Shown here in pieces: positions 25,762 through 34,660 of a DNA stretch of 64,000 bases. A program made the position numbers and the translations under genes. The DNA lies in assembly GCA_040398525.1 (NCBI GenBank), contig JBBATY010000004.1, positions 102,195 to 166,194 on the forward strand, read 5' to 3'. Every line of letters begins with the position of its first letter. Position 1 is the first letter of the stretch. Under the pieces are notes generated by a model, which saw only the letters and a program-made list of their open reading frames with translations, was not told where the DNA came from and searched no databases. The stretch comes from VFMC01 sp040398525. Lineage in GTDB: Bacteria > Actinomycetota > Acidimicrobiia > Acidimicrobiales > Ilumatobacteraceae.

Positions 25762-27206
25762 TCGCACCCGACCTTCGGCCGTTCGTCGCCGGCCGCCATG
25801 TCGAATCGAACGCGCCCGGCACGATGCCGTCGGTCGACCCCTCCACCGAGGAGGTGCTGTGGCAGGTGCCGCTCGGCGATCCGGCCGACATCGACCTGGC
25901 CGTCGCCGCGGCTCGACACGCGTTCACGGCGAGTGGGTGGGCACGCGACGCGGCGCTGCGCACCCACACGCTGCTGCGCCTGGCCGACCTGATCGAGCAG
26001 CACGGCGATGAACTGGCCGTGCTCGATACGACCGAGGTGGGGGTGCCGATCGGCATCACCACGGGCGATGCCGCGTTGGCCGCATCGATCGTGCGCTCGA
26101 TCGTCGAACTGTTGCCCGATCTCGCCGCCGACGCCGAACCACCCGCACGCCGCGTGCCGCGTGGTGTGCTGGGGGTGCTCGGCCCGTGGAACTTCCCGTT
26201 CTTCGTTGCCCTCACCAAGGCCGTGCCTGCGCTCGCGGCGGGGAACTGCGTGGTGTTGAAGCCCACCGAGCTCGCCAGTGCCAGCGCGCTGCGCCTCGGC
26301 GAGCTGGCCCACGAGGCCGGATTGCCGGCCGGCGTGCTCGGTGTGGTGCCAGGTCGAGGCGACATCGTGGGCGACGCGCTGGTGCGCCATCCCGGTATCG
26401 ACCAGGTGAGCCTCACCGGCTCGACCGCCACCGGGCGTCGAGTGCTGGCGTCCGTCGCTGCGAGCACCCTCACGCCCGTGCTCACCGAGCTGGGCGGCAA
26501 GTCGGCACAGGTGGTGGGCGAGCACGCACCAGACCTCGAGGTGGTGGCCGACGCCGTGGCGCAGAGCATCTTCTGGGCGAGCGGCCAGGTGTGCGTGGCA
26601 GGCTCGCGGCTCATCGTGCACGAGCGCCACCACGACGCAATGATCGACCTGCTGCTCGAGCGCGCCGCGCAGTGGCAGCCCGGCGACCCGCACGACCCCG
26701 AGGTGCAGGCCGGGCCGCTGGGCAGCGAGGCCCACCTCGGTCACGTGATCGAGTGCGTCGAGCGTGCCCGTGCCGAGGGCGGCCGAGTGGTCGCCGGTGG
26801 GGCACGGCTCGACCGGCGTGGCTGGTTCTACCCGCCCACGATCGTCGACGGGGTCGACCCCGGGCACCACCTGTTCAGCACCGAGGTATTCGGCCCGGTG
26901 CTGGCCGTCACCACGTTCACCACGATCGACGAGGGCATCGCCCTCGCCAACGCCACCCCGTTCGGCCTGTCGGGCACCGGCTGGAGCGACGACCCGACCG
27001 AGGCCACCGCACTGGCCGACGGCATCCGCGCCGCGTGGGTGACCGTGAACCCCCACCTGGCCGGGCCGCCCGACATGCGCCTCGGCGCCGAGTCGGTGGG
27101 CTGGTCGGGGTCGGGGGTGGAGGGTGGTCTGCCCGGCATGCGCGCCACCACCCGCCTCACCGTCGTCCAACAGGGTCGGCCCGACGCGGCCGCAGCAAGC
27201 AACTAG
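25758..27206 (+). CDS. NAD(P)-dependent aldehyde dehydrogenase
   Basis: The 482-residue protein has the full ALDH layout: the cofactor region GPWNFPFFVALTKAVPALAAG, the general-base Glu in VLTELGGKSAQVV and the catalytic Cys279 in FWASGQVCVAGSRL. EVFGPVLAVTTF lies near the end. It oxidises an aldehyde to the acid. ATG 25758 overlaps the GMC stop, so the two are translated together and the GMC product is its likely substrate. A CocE-type hydrolase follows after 9 bp. Confidence 0.9.
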   Translation: MIAPDLRPFVAGRHVESNAPGTMPSVDPSTEEVLWQVPLGDPADIDLAVAAARHAFTASGWARDAALRTHTLLRLADLIEQHGDELAVLDTTEVGVPIGITTGDAALAASIVRSIVELLPDLAADAEPPARRVPRGVLGVLGPWNFPFFVALTKAVPALAAGNCVVLKPTELASASALRLGELAHEAGLPAGVLGVVPGRGDIVGDALVRHPGIDQVSLTGSTATGRRVLASVAASTLTPVLTELGGKSAQVVGEHAPDLEVVADAVAQSIFWASGQVCVAGSRLIVHERHHDAMIDLLLERAAQWQPGDPHDPEVQAGPLGSEAHLGHVIECVERARAEGGRVVAGGARLDRRGWFYPPTIVDGVDPGHHLFSTEVFGPVLAVTTFTTIDEGIALANATPFGLSGTGWSDDPTEATALADGIRAAWVTVNPHLAGPPDMRLGAESVGWSGSGVEGGLPGMRATTRLTVVQQGRPDAAAASN

Positions 27207-27215
27207 GAGCCAGGA

Positions 27216-28988
27216 ATGACCGTCGCCAGCAACCTCGAGAGCAACTCACCCGAATCCACCAAGGTGATCGCCACCATCGGCGTGCGCGTGCCCATGCGCG
27301 ACGGCGCAACCCTGCACGCCACCATCTGGCGACCGCGGCATGCCGAGGCGCCGGTGCCGGTGGTGATGGAGCTGACGCCCTACGGCGTCGACCACCTCCA
27401 CCCCGACGGTGTGTTCTGGGCCACCAACGGCTTCGCCTACGCAGCACTCGACGTGCGCGGCCGGGGCAACAGCGACGGCGCGTTCGACGACCTCGCCGAC
27501 GACGCCATCGACGGGTACGACGCCGTCGAGTGGCTGGCAGCGCAGCCCTGGAGCGACGGCCGTGTGGTGCTGCACGGCGGCTCGTACACCGGCATCAACC
27601 AGTACCTCATCATGGCGGCCGGTCCGCCCTCGCTGCGGGCCATGACGCCCGACTCGACGAGCGGCCACGGCGTCGACCTGCCCCGCGGAGGCGTGCCGAT
27701 GCTCTTCCACTTCGGGTGGCGGCGCCTCATCAGCAACCGGGCCACCCAGTTCACCATCTCCGGCGACCTCGCCAACTGGCACGCCCAGCTGTTCGCAGCG
27801 CTCGAAGCCGGCACCAGCCAGGTGGAGGCAGCAGTTGCAGCCGGCGCGCCGCTCGACGACGACGTGCTGCGATTCGTCGACCACCCCGAGCCAGGGCCGG
27901 GTTGGGAGCGTTTCCTCGCCCAGCCCACCGACTTCGCTGCGCACGCCGTACCGGTGCTGTCGATCACCGGCATGTACGACGACAGCAGTGGCGGCACCCT
28001 GCGCAACTGGCGGCGGTTCGTGGCGAACGCACCGGCCGACACGGTCGCCTCCAGCCATCTCGTGGTCGGGCCGTGGGATCACATGGGCACCCACTTCGGC
28101 CCGGGCCGGGTGGGCGAGTTGGTGTTCGGCCCCGATGCCACGGTCGACCTGCCGGCACTACGGCGCGACTGGTTCCGCCACGTGCTCGACGGCGCGCCGC
28201 TGCCCGAGCTGCTGCGCGACCGGGTGATGCTCTACGTCACCGGCAGCGAACGCTGGGTGGGCGCACCGTCGTTGGAGGCCGCCACCACCGGCTCGACCGA
28301 CCGCTGGCTGCGTTCGGTCGACGGCCCGATGGACGTGCTCCACTCCGGCTTCGTCGACGATGTCGCCGGCGATGGGCCGACGGCCACGTTCACCTGCGAT
28401 CCGCACGACCTGCGCACGGCACGGCTGGAACTGTTGCCCCGCCCGGCCGGCAGCGGACCGGAGTCGCCGTTCCACGGCCAGCCGATGAACAGCTTCATGT
28501 CCACGCTGGCGGGCAACGACCCCACCAACTCGCGCTTCGTGCTCGAGATCGACGGCCAGGGCCTGGTGTACACCTCGCAGCCACTCGCCGACGACCTCGT
28601 CGTGGTGGGGCACCCCGAGCTGCACCTGCACCTCGTGTGCGATCAACCCGATGCCGATCTGGCGGTGCTCGTGCACGAGATAACCCCCGATGGCGCGTCG
28701 ATCTTCCTGACGAGCGACCTGCTGCGGCTGAGCTGCCGGCACCTCGACGGTGGCCACGACTGGCTGGTGCCCGGCGAGCCCACCGCCGTCGCGTTCCGCG
28801 GAACCAAGTGGTGCCAGCGTCGGGTGCGGGCAGGCAGTCGCCTGCGGGTGGCAGTGCGCCACGCGTCGTCGATCCAAGTGAACGCCTACCCGCACGGCCG
28901 GCCCGCCGAAGCGCCGGTCGCCCGGGTGCAGGTGCTGCACGACGCCGCCCGTGCCCCCCGGCTCGTGCTGCCGCTGGGCGACGGCTGA
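27216..28988 (+). CDS. CocE/NonD family hydrolase (S15-like), copy 2
   Basis: The 590-residue protein has the same domain order as the other two copies: alpha/beta-hydrolase with nucleophile Ser123 in LHGGSYTGINQYL, LDVRGRGNSDGAF upstream, an acid and histidine in SITGMYDDSSGG and GPWDHMGTHF, and a C-terminal jelly roll. It shares long identical stretches with the protein at 36222-38006 (for example SYTGINQYLIM and ITGMYDDSSGGTL), so these two are paralogues from duplication. No signal peptide is seen. It follows the aldehyde dehydrogenase by 9 bp with GGAG in the gap. It may cleave an ester produced by the BVMO encoded two genes downstream. Confidence 0.82.
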   Translation: MTVASNLESNSPESTKVIATIGVRVPMRDGATLHATIWRPRHAEAPVPVVMELTPYGVDHLHPDGVFWATNGFAYAALDVRGRGNSDGAFDDLADDAIDGYDAVEWLAAQPWSDGRVVLHGGSYTGINQYLIMAAGPPSLRAMTPDSTSGHGVDLPRGGVPMLFHFGWRRLISNRATQFTISGDLANWHAQLFAALEAGTSQVEAAVAAGAPLDDDVLRFVDHPEPGPGWERFLAQPTDFAAHAVPVLSITGMYDDSSGGTLRNWRRFVANAPADTVASSHLVVGPWDHMGTHFGPGRVGELVFGPDATVDLPALRRDWFRHVLDGAPLPELLRDRVMLYVTGSERWVGAPSLEAATTGSTDRWLRSVDGPMDVLHSGFVDDVAGDGPTATFTCDPHDLRTARLELLPRPAGSGPESPFHGQPMNSFMSTLAGNDPTNSRFVLEIDGQGLVYTSQPLADDLVVVGHPELHLHLVCDQPDADLAVLVHEITPDGASIFLTSDLLRLSCRHLDGGHDWLVPGEPTAVAFRGTKWCQRRVRAGSRLRVAVRHASSIQVNAYPHGRPAEAPVARVQVLHDAARAPRLVLPLGDG

Positions 28989-29017
28989 ACCACCGGACGA
29001 GTCGACTGCGAGCAACC

Positions 29018-31009
29018 ATGGGATCCCCCGACACCAGCCTGGCCAACACCGACGTGGCCGGTGCGTCGATCACGGCGCAGTGGCTCGCTCACCCCTACCC
29101 GGTGCACGCCGACGTCGCCCCCGACGGCTCGTGCGTGGCCGTCACCACCACGCGCATCCCGCTCGGCTCGACCACCGAGATGCAGCAGATCGTGCTGCTC
29201 GACCCGGCCGGAGGCGAACCGCGGCCGTTGCCAGCTGCGCAACCGGGCGACCACACCGCCACCTGGTCGCCCGATGGTCGGCGGATCGCGTTCATCACCG
29301 AGCGCACCGGTACGCCACAGGTCGCCGTCGCCGATGTCGACGCCACCGAACCGATGTTCGTCACCACCCTTCCCGGCGCCGCGGCCGGGCCGGTCTCGTG
29401 GGCGCCCGACGGCACCCGCATCGCCTTCACGGCGGGCCGCGGGCGCACCGTCGACCGGACGCTGCCCTGGCGCACCACGCGCGGCGTGTACTGGTTCGAC
29501 GGCATCGGCCATCTCGACGACGGGCCTCAGGTGTGGCGGTGCGACGTGGCTGCCGGCGAGTGCACGATGCTCACCGACGACGAGTGGTGGTGGTCGCAGC
29601 CACGATGGTCGCCCGACGGCACCCGCCTCGCCGCCATCGCCGGCTTCGACCCCGACGAACAGGCGGTCGGCCAGTACCTGCGCATCATCGAGCCCGACGG
29701 CACGGTCTCGTCTCCCGCAGTTCCCAACTGCCGGATGCTGGTCACCACCTGGGCGCCCGACAACAGCCTGCTGGTGCTGGTCGGCCACCCCGACGGGCCG
29801 CTGCCCGACGCCGACGAGCAACTCCACCGCCTGTTCCCCGACGGCAGCGTGCAGCAGGTGACCACACCGCTGCAGGTGGGCGGCAGCGTGTACGGCGACT
29901 CGCCCGCGCTCATCGGCGAGGCCTTCGAGACGGCCATGACGATGCACGGCACCGACCTGTACGTGCGCACGCATCGGGGTGGGCGGATGGGCGCGGCCCG
30001 CCACTCGCTGGCCGACGGCTCGTGGGACGAGGTGCTCACCGGTGCACGGTGCATCTCACCGTTGGCCATGACCGACCACGGCCTCGTGGTGGCCGAGCAG
30101 TCGGCCGCCACCCCGTGCCGGATCGCCGTGATCCCGCTGGGCGCCGACCCGTCGATGGCCGGCACCCCGCTGCCCCTCCCCGACCCTGCTCCCGCACCCA
30201 TCGCGGCCGAAGTGCACCGCTACACGGTGCCATCACCCCACGACGGCGCACCGCTCGAGGCCTGGCACCTGCGGCCGCCCGACGTCGACGGCCCGCTGCC
30301 CACCGTGCTGCTCATCCACGGCGGGCCCGGTGCGGCGTTCGGCGAGATGCTGAACATCGACGCCCAGGCGCTGTGCGCGGCCGGGTTCGGCGTGGTGTAC
30401 ACCAACCCCCACGGCTCCACCGGCTACGGCGAAGCCTTCGCCGCCGCGAACATCGACAACTGGGGCGATCTCCCCACCACCGATGTGCTCGCCGTGGTCG
30501 ACGAAGCCGTCGCCCGCGGCTGGGCCGACCCCGATCGGCTCGGTGTGGCCGGCCTGTCGTACGGCGGCTATCTCACCTGCTGGCTGGCGTGCACCACCGA
30601 CCGATTCCGCGCCGCCGTGGCCGAGAACCCGGTCACCAACCTGGTCAGCATGTTCGGCACCAGCGATGTGGGCCGTGACCTGCTGCCGCGCAGCCTGGGG
30701 GCCGACCTGCTCGACGACATCGGCCCCTACCTGCGCCAGTCGCCGCTGTTCCACGCCGCTCGGTGCCACACCCCGCTGCTGTTCGTGGTGGGTGAGCGCG
30801 ACCATCGCTGCCCGCCCACGCAGTCGTTCGAACTGCACTCGGTGCTGCGCAGCCTTGGCCGCACCAGCGAACTGCTGATGCTGCCGGGTTCGTTCCACGC
30901 CGGGTCGATGCTCGGTGCGCCGGCGGTCCGGCTGGCGCACGACGAAGCCCTCGTGCAGTGGATGGAGCAGTGGCTGCATAGTGTGGAGGTCGAGCGCGAA
31001 CGGGGGTGA
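29018..31009 (+). CDS. S9 family peptidase (prolyl oligopeptidase / acylaminoacyl-peptidase type)
   Basis: The 663-residue protein has an N-terminal beta-propeller with repeated WSPDG(R/T)R blades and a C-terminal hydrolase domain. The catalytic triad is readable as Ser514 (GLSYGGYLTCW), Asp595 (GERDHRCPPTQS) and His627 (PGSFHAGSM). HGGPGAAFGE supplies the oxyanion hole. Such enzymes cut short peptides or remove acylated residues, and the propeller excludes large proteins. It has no signal peptide, so it is cytoplasmic. I chose ATG 29018, 29 bp after the CocE gene. With the oligopeptide importer and the S33 enzyme it supports uptake and internal cleavage of peptide-like molecules. Confidence 0.88.
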   Translation: MGSPDTSLANTDVAGASITAQWLAHPYPVHADVAPDGSCVAVTTTRIPLGSTTEMQQIVLLDPAGGEPRPLPAAQPGDHTATWSPDGRRIAFITERTGTPQVAVADVDATEPMFVTTLPGAAAGPVSWAPDGTRIAFTAGRGRTVDRTLPWRTTRGVYWFDGIGHLDDGPQVWRCDVAAGECTMLTDDEWWWSQPRWSPDGTRLAAIAGFDPDEQAVGQYLRIIEPDGTVSSPAVPNCRMLVTTWAPDNSLLVLVGHPDGPLPDADEQLHRLFPDGSVQQVTTPLQVGGSVYGDSPALIGEAFETAMTMHGTDLYVRTHRGGRMGAARHSLADGSWDEVLTGARCISPLAMTDHGLVVAEQSAATPCRIAVIPLGADPSMAGTPLPLPDPAPAPIAAEVHRYTVPSPHDGAPLEAWHLRPPDVDGPLPTVLLIHGGPGAAFGEMLNIDAQALCAAGFGVVYTNPHGSTGYGEAFAAANIDNWGDLPTTDVLAVVDEAVARGWADPDRLGVAGLSYGGYLTCWLACTTDRFRAAVAENPVTNLVSMFGTSDVGRDLLPRSLGADLLDDIGPYLRQSPLFHAARCHTPLLFVVGERDHRCPPTQSFELHSVLRSLGRTSELLMLPGSFHAGSMLGAPAVRLAHDEALVQWMEQWLHSVEVERERG

Positions 31010-31012
31010 GCG

Positions 31013-32872
31013 ATGTCGGTGTGGGTGGATCCGGTCACCGGGTTGAAGCGATTCGCCACGAGGGCAGCCGCGGCGCCCGTACGCATCGACGCCACCGGCT
31101 ATGCCGTCGAGACCGACACCTCTCGCACCGCCCTGCCGCCGCTGCCGGCTGGGGCCGTGTTCGATGACGAGGCACAGGCCCGCTACCGCGAGTTCAGCGA
31201 CGCCCGCCGGGGCGCAGCCGACTTCATGGCGATGGACGGCCAGTTCGCCCGCTACCTCACCGACGTCTACTCGTCGCCGCCCGTCCCGCGCGAGCCCCTG
31301 GCCGACGAATGCGACGTGCTGGTGGTGGGCGCCGGGTTCGCCGGGCTGCTGCTGTGGCACCGCTTGCGCGACGCCGGGTTCACCGACGTGCGCTTCTGCG
31401 AGAAGGCCGGCGACGTGGGCGGCACCTGGTATTGGAACCGCTACCCGGGTGTGGCGTGCGATGTCGAGGCCTACAGCTATCTGCCGCTGCTCGACGAGAC
31501 CGGCTACATCCCGTCGATGAAGTTCGCCTCGGGCTTCGAGATCTTCGAGTACTGCCAGATGCTGGCCGAGCGCAGCGGGTTCTACGACCACTGCCTGTTC
31601 CACACCGCCGTCGAGGGCCTGACCTGGGACGAGCCGACACGCCGGTGGACGGTGCGCACCGATCGCGGCGACGCGATGCGGGCCCGCTTCGTGGTGCTGG
31701 CCAACGGCATCCTCACCACGCCACAGTTGGCGCGCATCGACGGCATGGAGACCTTCTCGGGCGAGTCGTTCCACACATCGCGGTGGCGGTACGACATCGA
31801 CCTCACCGGCAAGCGGGTGGGCATCATCGGCACCGGGGCCACCGCCGTCCAGGTGATCCCCGAGATCGCCAAGGTGGCCGGCGAGCTGTACGTGTTCCAG
31901 CGCACACCGTCCACCATCGACGTCCGCGACCAGCGGGCCACCACCGCCGACGAGGCCGAGGCGTGGTCGCACGAACCGGGCTGGTCACGCGCTCGGAGGC
32001 AGCGCTTCGCCCGTATCGCTGCGGGCCGCACCGCCATGCAGGCCAACGACGACTACCTGTCGGGCAAGGTCGACACCTACAAAGAGGTGAAGCAGCACGA
32101 GCGCGCGCTCACCGTCGACGAGATGGTCGAGGCCCAGCTGCGTACCAACTTCCGCATCATGGAGCAGATCCGCGCCCGGGTCGACGCCATCGTGCACGAC
32201 CCCGTCACCGCTGCCGTGCTGAAGCCCTACTACCCCTACGGCTGCAAGCGACCGACCTTCCACGACCAGTACCTGCCCACGTTCAACCTGCCGCACGTGC
32301 ACCTCGTCGACACCGCGCCGGTGGGGGTGCAGCGCATCGACGAGCACGGCGTGGTGCACGACGGCAGGTCGTACCCGCTCGACGTGCTCATCTACGCCAC
32401 CGGGTTCCGCTGGATGGCGGCCGCGACGTTCGACATGGTGGTGGGCGCCGAGGGCCACAGCCTCCGCCAGAAGTGGACCGAGGGCGGCACGCGGACGTTC
32501 CTCGGGGTGCACAGCAACGGCTTCCCGAACCTGTTCGTGATCACCGGCCCGCAGGGTGGCGGGGGCAGCTTCAACTTCACCGACTCGATCGAGCAGCACG
32601 CCGACTACGTCACGTGGATGCTCGAGCACCTGCGCACCACCGGCCACGACCGCGTCGACGTCACCGCTGAAGCCGAGGAGGCCTACGCCCAGCACTGCCG
32701 CGAGGTCGACCTCGCCACCGCCCCGTTGCGCAACTGCCTCACGTATTACAACGGCTACGGCGAGGCCGAGCCCGGCAGCCTCGCCTACTACGGCGGAGGG
32801 ATGTGGCACCGCTGGCGCACGCGGGCGCAGGAGTCGCTCGAGCCGTACCTGTTCAGCTCGTCGACCGGCTGA
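31013..32872 (+). CDS. Type I Baeyer-Villiger monooxygenase
   Basis: The 619-residue flavoprotein has the two dinucleotide folds (VVGAGFAGLLLWHRLRDAG; IIGTGATAVQVIPEIA) and the FxGxxxHxxxW fingerprint between them as F248-S-G-E-S-F-H254-T-S-R-W258. GGTWYWNRYPGVACD is also typical of BVMOs. Such enzymes use NADPH and oxygen to insert oxygen next to a ketone, giving an ester or lactone. About 100 N-terminal residues precede the first fold, an extension seen in the larger BVMO groups. It is the fifth gene of the GMC operon, 3 bp after the S9 gene. A hydrolase for the ester is nearby (CocE copies). Its stop directly abuts the convergent PNPOx stop. Confidence 0.9.
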   Translation: MSVWVDPVTGLKRFATRAAAAPVRIDATGYAVETDTSRTALPPLPAGAVFDDEAQARYREFSDARRGAADFMAMDGQFARYLTDVYSSPPVPREPLADECDVLVVGAGFAGLLLWHRLRDAGFTDVRFCEKAGDVGGTWYWNRYPGVACDVEAYSYLPLLDETGYIPSMKFASGFEIFEYCQMLAERSGFYDHCLFHTAVEGLTWDEPTRRWTVRTDRGDAMRARFVVLANGILTTPQLARIDGMETFSGESFHTSRWRYDIDLTGKRVGIIGTGATAVQVIPEIAKVAGELYVFQRTPSTIDVRDQRATTADEAEAWSHEPGWSRARRQRFARIAAGRTAMQANDDYLSGKVDTYKEVKQHERALTVDEMVEAQLRTNFRIMEQIRARVDAIVHDPVTAAVLKPYYPYGCKRPTFHDQYLPTFNLPHVHLVDTAPVGVQRIDEHGVVHDGRSYPLDVLIYATGFRWMAAATFDMVVGAEGHSLRQKWTEGGTRTFLGVHSNGFPNLFVITGPQGGGGSFNFTDSIEQHADYVTWMLEHLRTTGHDRVDVTAEAEEAYAQHCREVDLATAPLRNCLTYYNGYGEAEPGSLAYYGGGMWHRWRTRAQESLEPYLFSSSTG

Positions 32873-33541
32873 TCAGCCGCCGAGCACCCGGACGAGCTCG
32901 ACGACGGAGGGCGGAACCTGCACCCCGAGCCCGAGGTCGTCGGACGGTTGCGGTGTGCCGGCCACCAGACGAACGGGCACCACACCGGCCCAGCCGCCGG
33001 CAGCGACATCGTCGGCGTCGTCGAGTGGGCCGCCGGTACGCACCTTCGCCGACGCGATGTCGATGGGCAGGGCGATCACGGTGGTCGCTGCCACCTCCTT
33101 CGCCGTCGGGCGGCGGATCTCGCCCGAACGCCCGGGCAGGATGTGATCGACGATGGCGTCGAGTGCCTGCGTAGCCTCGTCGGCATCGTCCACCAGCCGG
33201 GCGGGCCCGAAGAGCATCGCCGAGCGGTAGTTCATCGAGCTGTTGAAGCCCGAACGGGCCACCACGATGCCGTCGAGATGGGTGATCGTGCAGCACACGT
33301 CGATGCCGGTGGAGAGCCGGCGCAGCGTGCGGCTCGCCGCCGAGCCGTGCACGTAGACGGTGTCGCCGATGCGTGCGTGGATGGTGGGCACGACGAGCGG
33401 ATGGCCGTCGTGGTCGGTGAGGCCCAGGTGGCAGAGCAGCGCGGCGTCGATGATCTCGTGCAGCACCGCCGGGTCGTGGCTGCCCCGCTGGGGCTTGCGC
33501 CGCAGACGGGCACGCGGATGCGGCTCGGCCTGCTCACTCAC
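32873..33541 (-). CDS. Pyridoxamine 5'-phosphate oxidase family protein
   Basis: The 222-residue split-barrel FMN-binding protein has LHEIIDAALLCHLGLTDHDG, PLVVPTIHARIGDTVYVHGS and the MNYRSAMLFGPARLV strand. This is typical of the flavin/heme/F420-binding PNPOx-like families rather than true PdxH. It starts at GTG 33539-33541, which agrees with a promoter whose -10 ends a few bases away, so the transcript may be nearly leaderless. It diverges from ridA across a 57-bp gap with a long inverted repeat. Function beyond reductase or cofactor binding is unknown. Confidence 0.75.
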   Translation of the reverse strand: MSEQAEPHPRARLRRKPQRGSHDPAVLHEIIDAALLCHLGLTDHDGHPLVVPTIHARIGDTVYVHGSAASRTLRRLSTGIDVCCTITHLDGIVVARSGFNSSMNYRSAMLFGPARLVDDADEATQALDAIVDHILPGRSGEIRRPTAKEVAATTVIALPIDIASAKVRTGGPLDDADDVAAGGWAGVVPVRLVAGTPQPSDDLGLGVQVPPSVVELVRVLGG

Positions 33542-33561
33542 GGCATCACCGTATCGCCCTC

Positions 33562-33591
33562 GTAGACAGGGGTCAAACCTCTGTCTACAGT
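33562..33591. promoter_or_regulatory. Divergent promoters with 27-bp inverted repeat operator
   Basis: GTAGACAG (33562-33569) and CTGTCTAC (33581-33588) are perfect arms. The inner GGGT/ACCT extends the repeat to 11 of 12 matched pairs. On the plus strand TAGACA (33563-33568), a 17-bp spacer and TACAGT (33586-33591) form a promoter whose start would fall at the ridA ATG (33599), a leaderless transcript. On the minus strand TTGACC, 17 bp and TACGGT form the promoter for the PNPOx-like gene. The repeat covers both -35 regions, so one bound repressor would shut off both genes. Confidence 0.65.
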
Positions 33592-33598
33592 GGCACCC

Positions 33599-34072
33599 AT
33601 GTCTGCTCAGCTCACCCACGAACAGCGCCTCACCGAGTCGAGGATCGAGCTCCCGGCGGCCCTGCCGGCATTCGGCCAGTACGTACCCGCCGTGCGCCAC
33701 GGCAACCAGCTGTGGGTGGGCGGCCACTTCGGCACCGGGCCCGACGGGTCGTTGATGATGGGCCGCTGCGGGCACGATGTCGACGTGCCCGCCGCCCGCG
33801 ACGCAGCCCGCTCGGCTGCGATCAACCTGCTGGCCACCGTGCGCGACACCCTCGGGTCGCTCGATCACGTCGAACAGGTGGTGCAGGTGTACGGCGTGGT
33901 GAACGCCACGCCCGAGTTCGTGCAGCACACCGGCGTCATCGACGCGGCCTCCGACGTGCTGGTGGAGGTGTTCGGCGATGCCGGCCGCCACACCCGACTG
34001 GCGGTCGGCGTGTCGTCGCTACCGGCCAACATGGTGCTCGAGATCCAAGCCCTCCTGGTCGTCGCCCCCTGA
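33599..34072 (+). CDS. RidA family protein
   Basis: The 157-residue protein belongs to the RidA/YjgF superfamily, more exactly to the YjgF-like group with an N-terminal extension (ALPAFGQYVPAVRHGNQLWV, then SAAINLLATVRDTLGSLDHV and LAVGVSSLPANMVLEIQALL). Classical RidA hydrolyses reactive enamine/imine intermediates, but this subgroup is poorly characterised and lacks a clear catalytic arginine context that I can point to. I chose ATG 33599, which matches the leaderless promoter; a GTG nine bases upstream is in frame. It is followed after 2 bp by a CGNR-type regulator. Confidence 0.8.
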   Translation: MSAQLTHEQRLTESRIELPAALPAFGQYVPAVRHGNQLWVGGHFGTGPDGSLMMGRCGHDVDVPAARDAARSAAINLLATVRDTLGSLDHVEQVVQVYGVVNATPEFVQHTGVIDAASDVLVEVFGDAGRHTRLAVGVSSLPANMVLEIQALLVVAP

Positions 34073-34074
34073 TC

Positions 34075-34656
34075 GTGGCTGCCGCCGAGCCCACCGAAGC
34101 GCAGCAACTGCCCGACTTCGCCTTCGGCGGTCGGCTGTCGCTCGACCTCACCTGGACGCTGCGCTACCGAGCCGTCTGGCCTACCGAGCTGCTCGCCGCG
34201 CCCGACCACCTGCGCCGGTGGCTCACCGTCGTCGGCCTCCCTTCGCCCGCAGCTGCGTCAGGGCGCGACCTCGTCACGGCCCGGGCGCTGCGCGAAGCGA
34301 TCCACCGTGCAGCCGCACACGTCATCGACGGCCGTCCGATCGAACCGGCCGACCTGGCCGTCCTCAACCGCTGCGCCACCCAGCCCACACCCCACCCGGT
34401 CCTGACCAGCAACGGCACGAGCCATCTCGTTGCACCGCCCGGCCGCGAGGTGGCCGCAGGCCTCGCAGTGATCGCCCGCGACGCGATCGATCTACTCGGC
34501 GCCGACGACAGCCGCCTGCGCCGTTGCGAGGGCCCGCTGTGCAGCCTCGTCTTCCACGATGCCTCCCGCCCCGGCACACGCCGGTGGTGCCAGGCGACCG
34601 GATGCGGCAACAAGGTGAACACCAAGGCCTACCGCCAGCGCCACCGCGCCGTCTGA
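34075..34656 (+). CDS. ABATE-domain / CGNR zinc-finger regulator-like protein
   Basis: The 193-residue protein has an N-terminal ABATE-type (stress-induced regulator) domain starting at FAFGGRLSLDLTWTLRYR. A C-terminal zinc-ribbon follows with CEGPLCSLVFHDAS and RRWCQATGCGNKVNTKAYRQ. The usual CGNR tetrad is CGNK here. The C-terminal part is thought to bind DNA. It starts at GTG 34075 two bases after the ridA stop, so it is part of the ridA transcript and is a good candidate for the protein that binds the 27-bp repeat upstream. That link is inference. Confidence 0.75.
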   Translation: MAAAEPTEAQQLPDFAFGGRLSLDLTWTLRYRAVWPTELLAAPDHLRRWLTVVGLPSPAAASGRDLVTARALREAIHRAAAHVIDGRPIEPADLAVLNRCATQPTPHPVLTSNGTSHLVAPPGREVAAGLAVIARDAIDLLGADDSRLRRCEGPLCSLVFHDASRPGTRRWCQATGCGNKVNTKAYRQRHRAV

Positions 34657-34660
34657 CGGG

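Noticed and set aside
26186..29017. Possible long N-terminal extension of the S9 peptidase
   Set aside because: The extension overlaps the aldehyde dehydrogenase and CocE genes in another frame and is Arg/Pro-rich. The protein family begins near ATG 29018.
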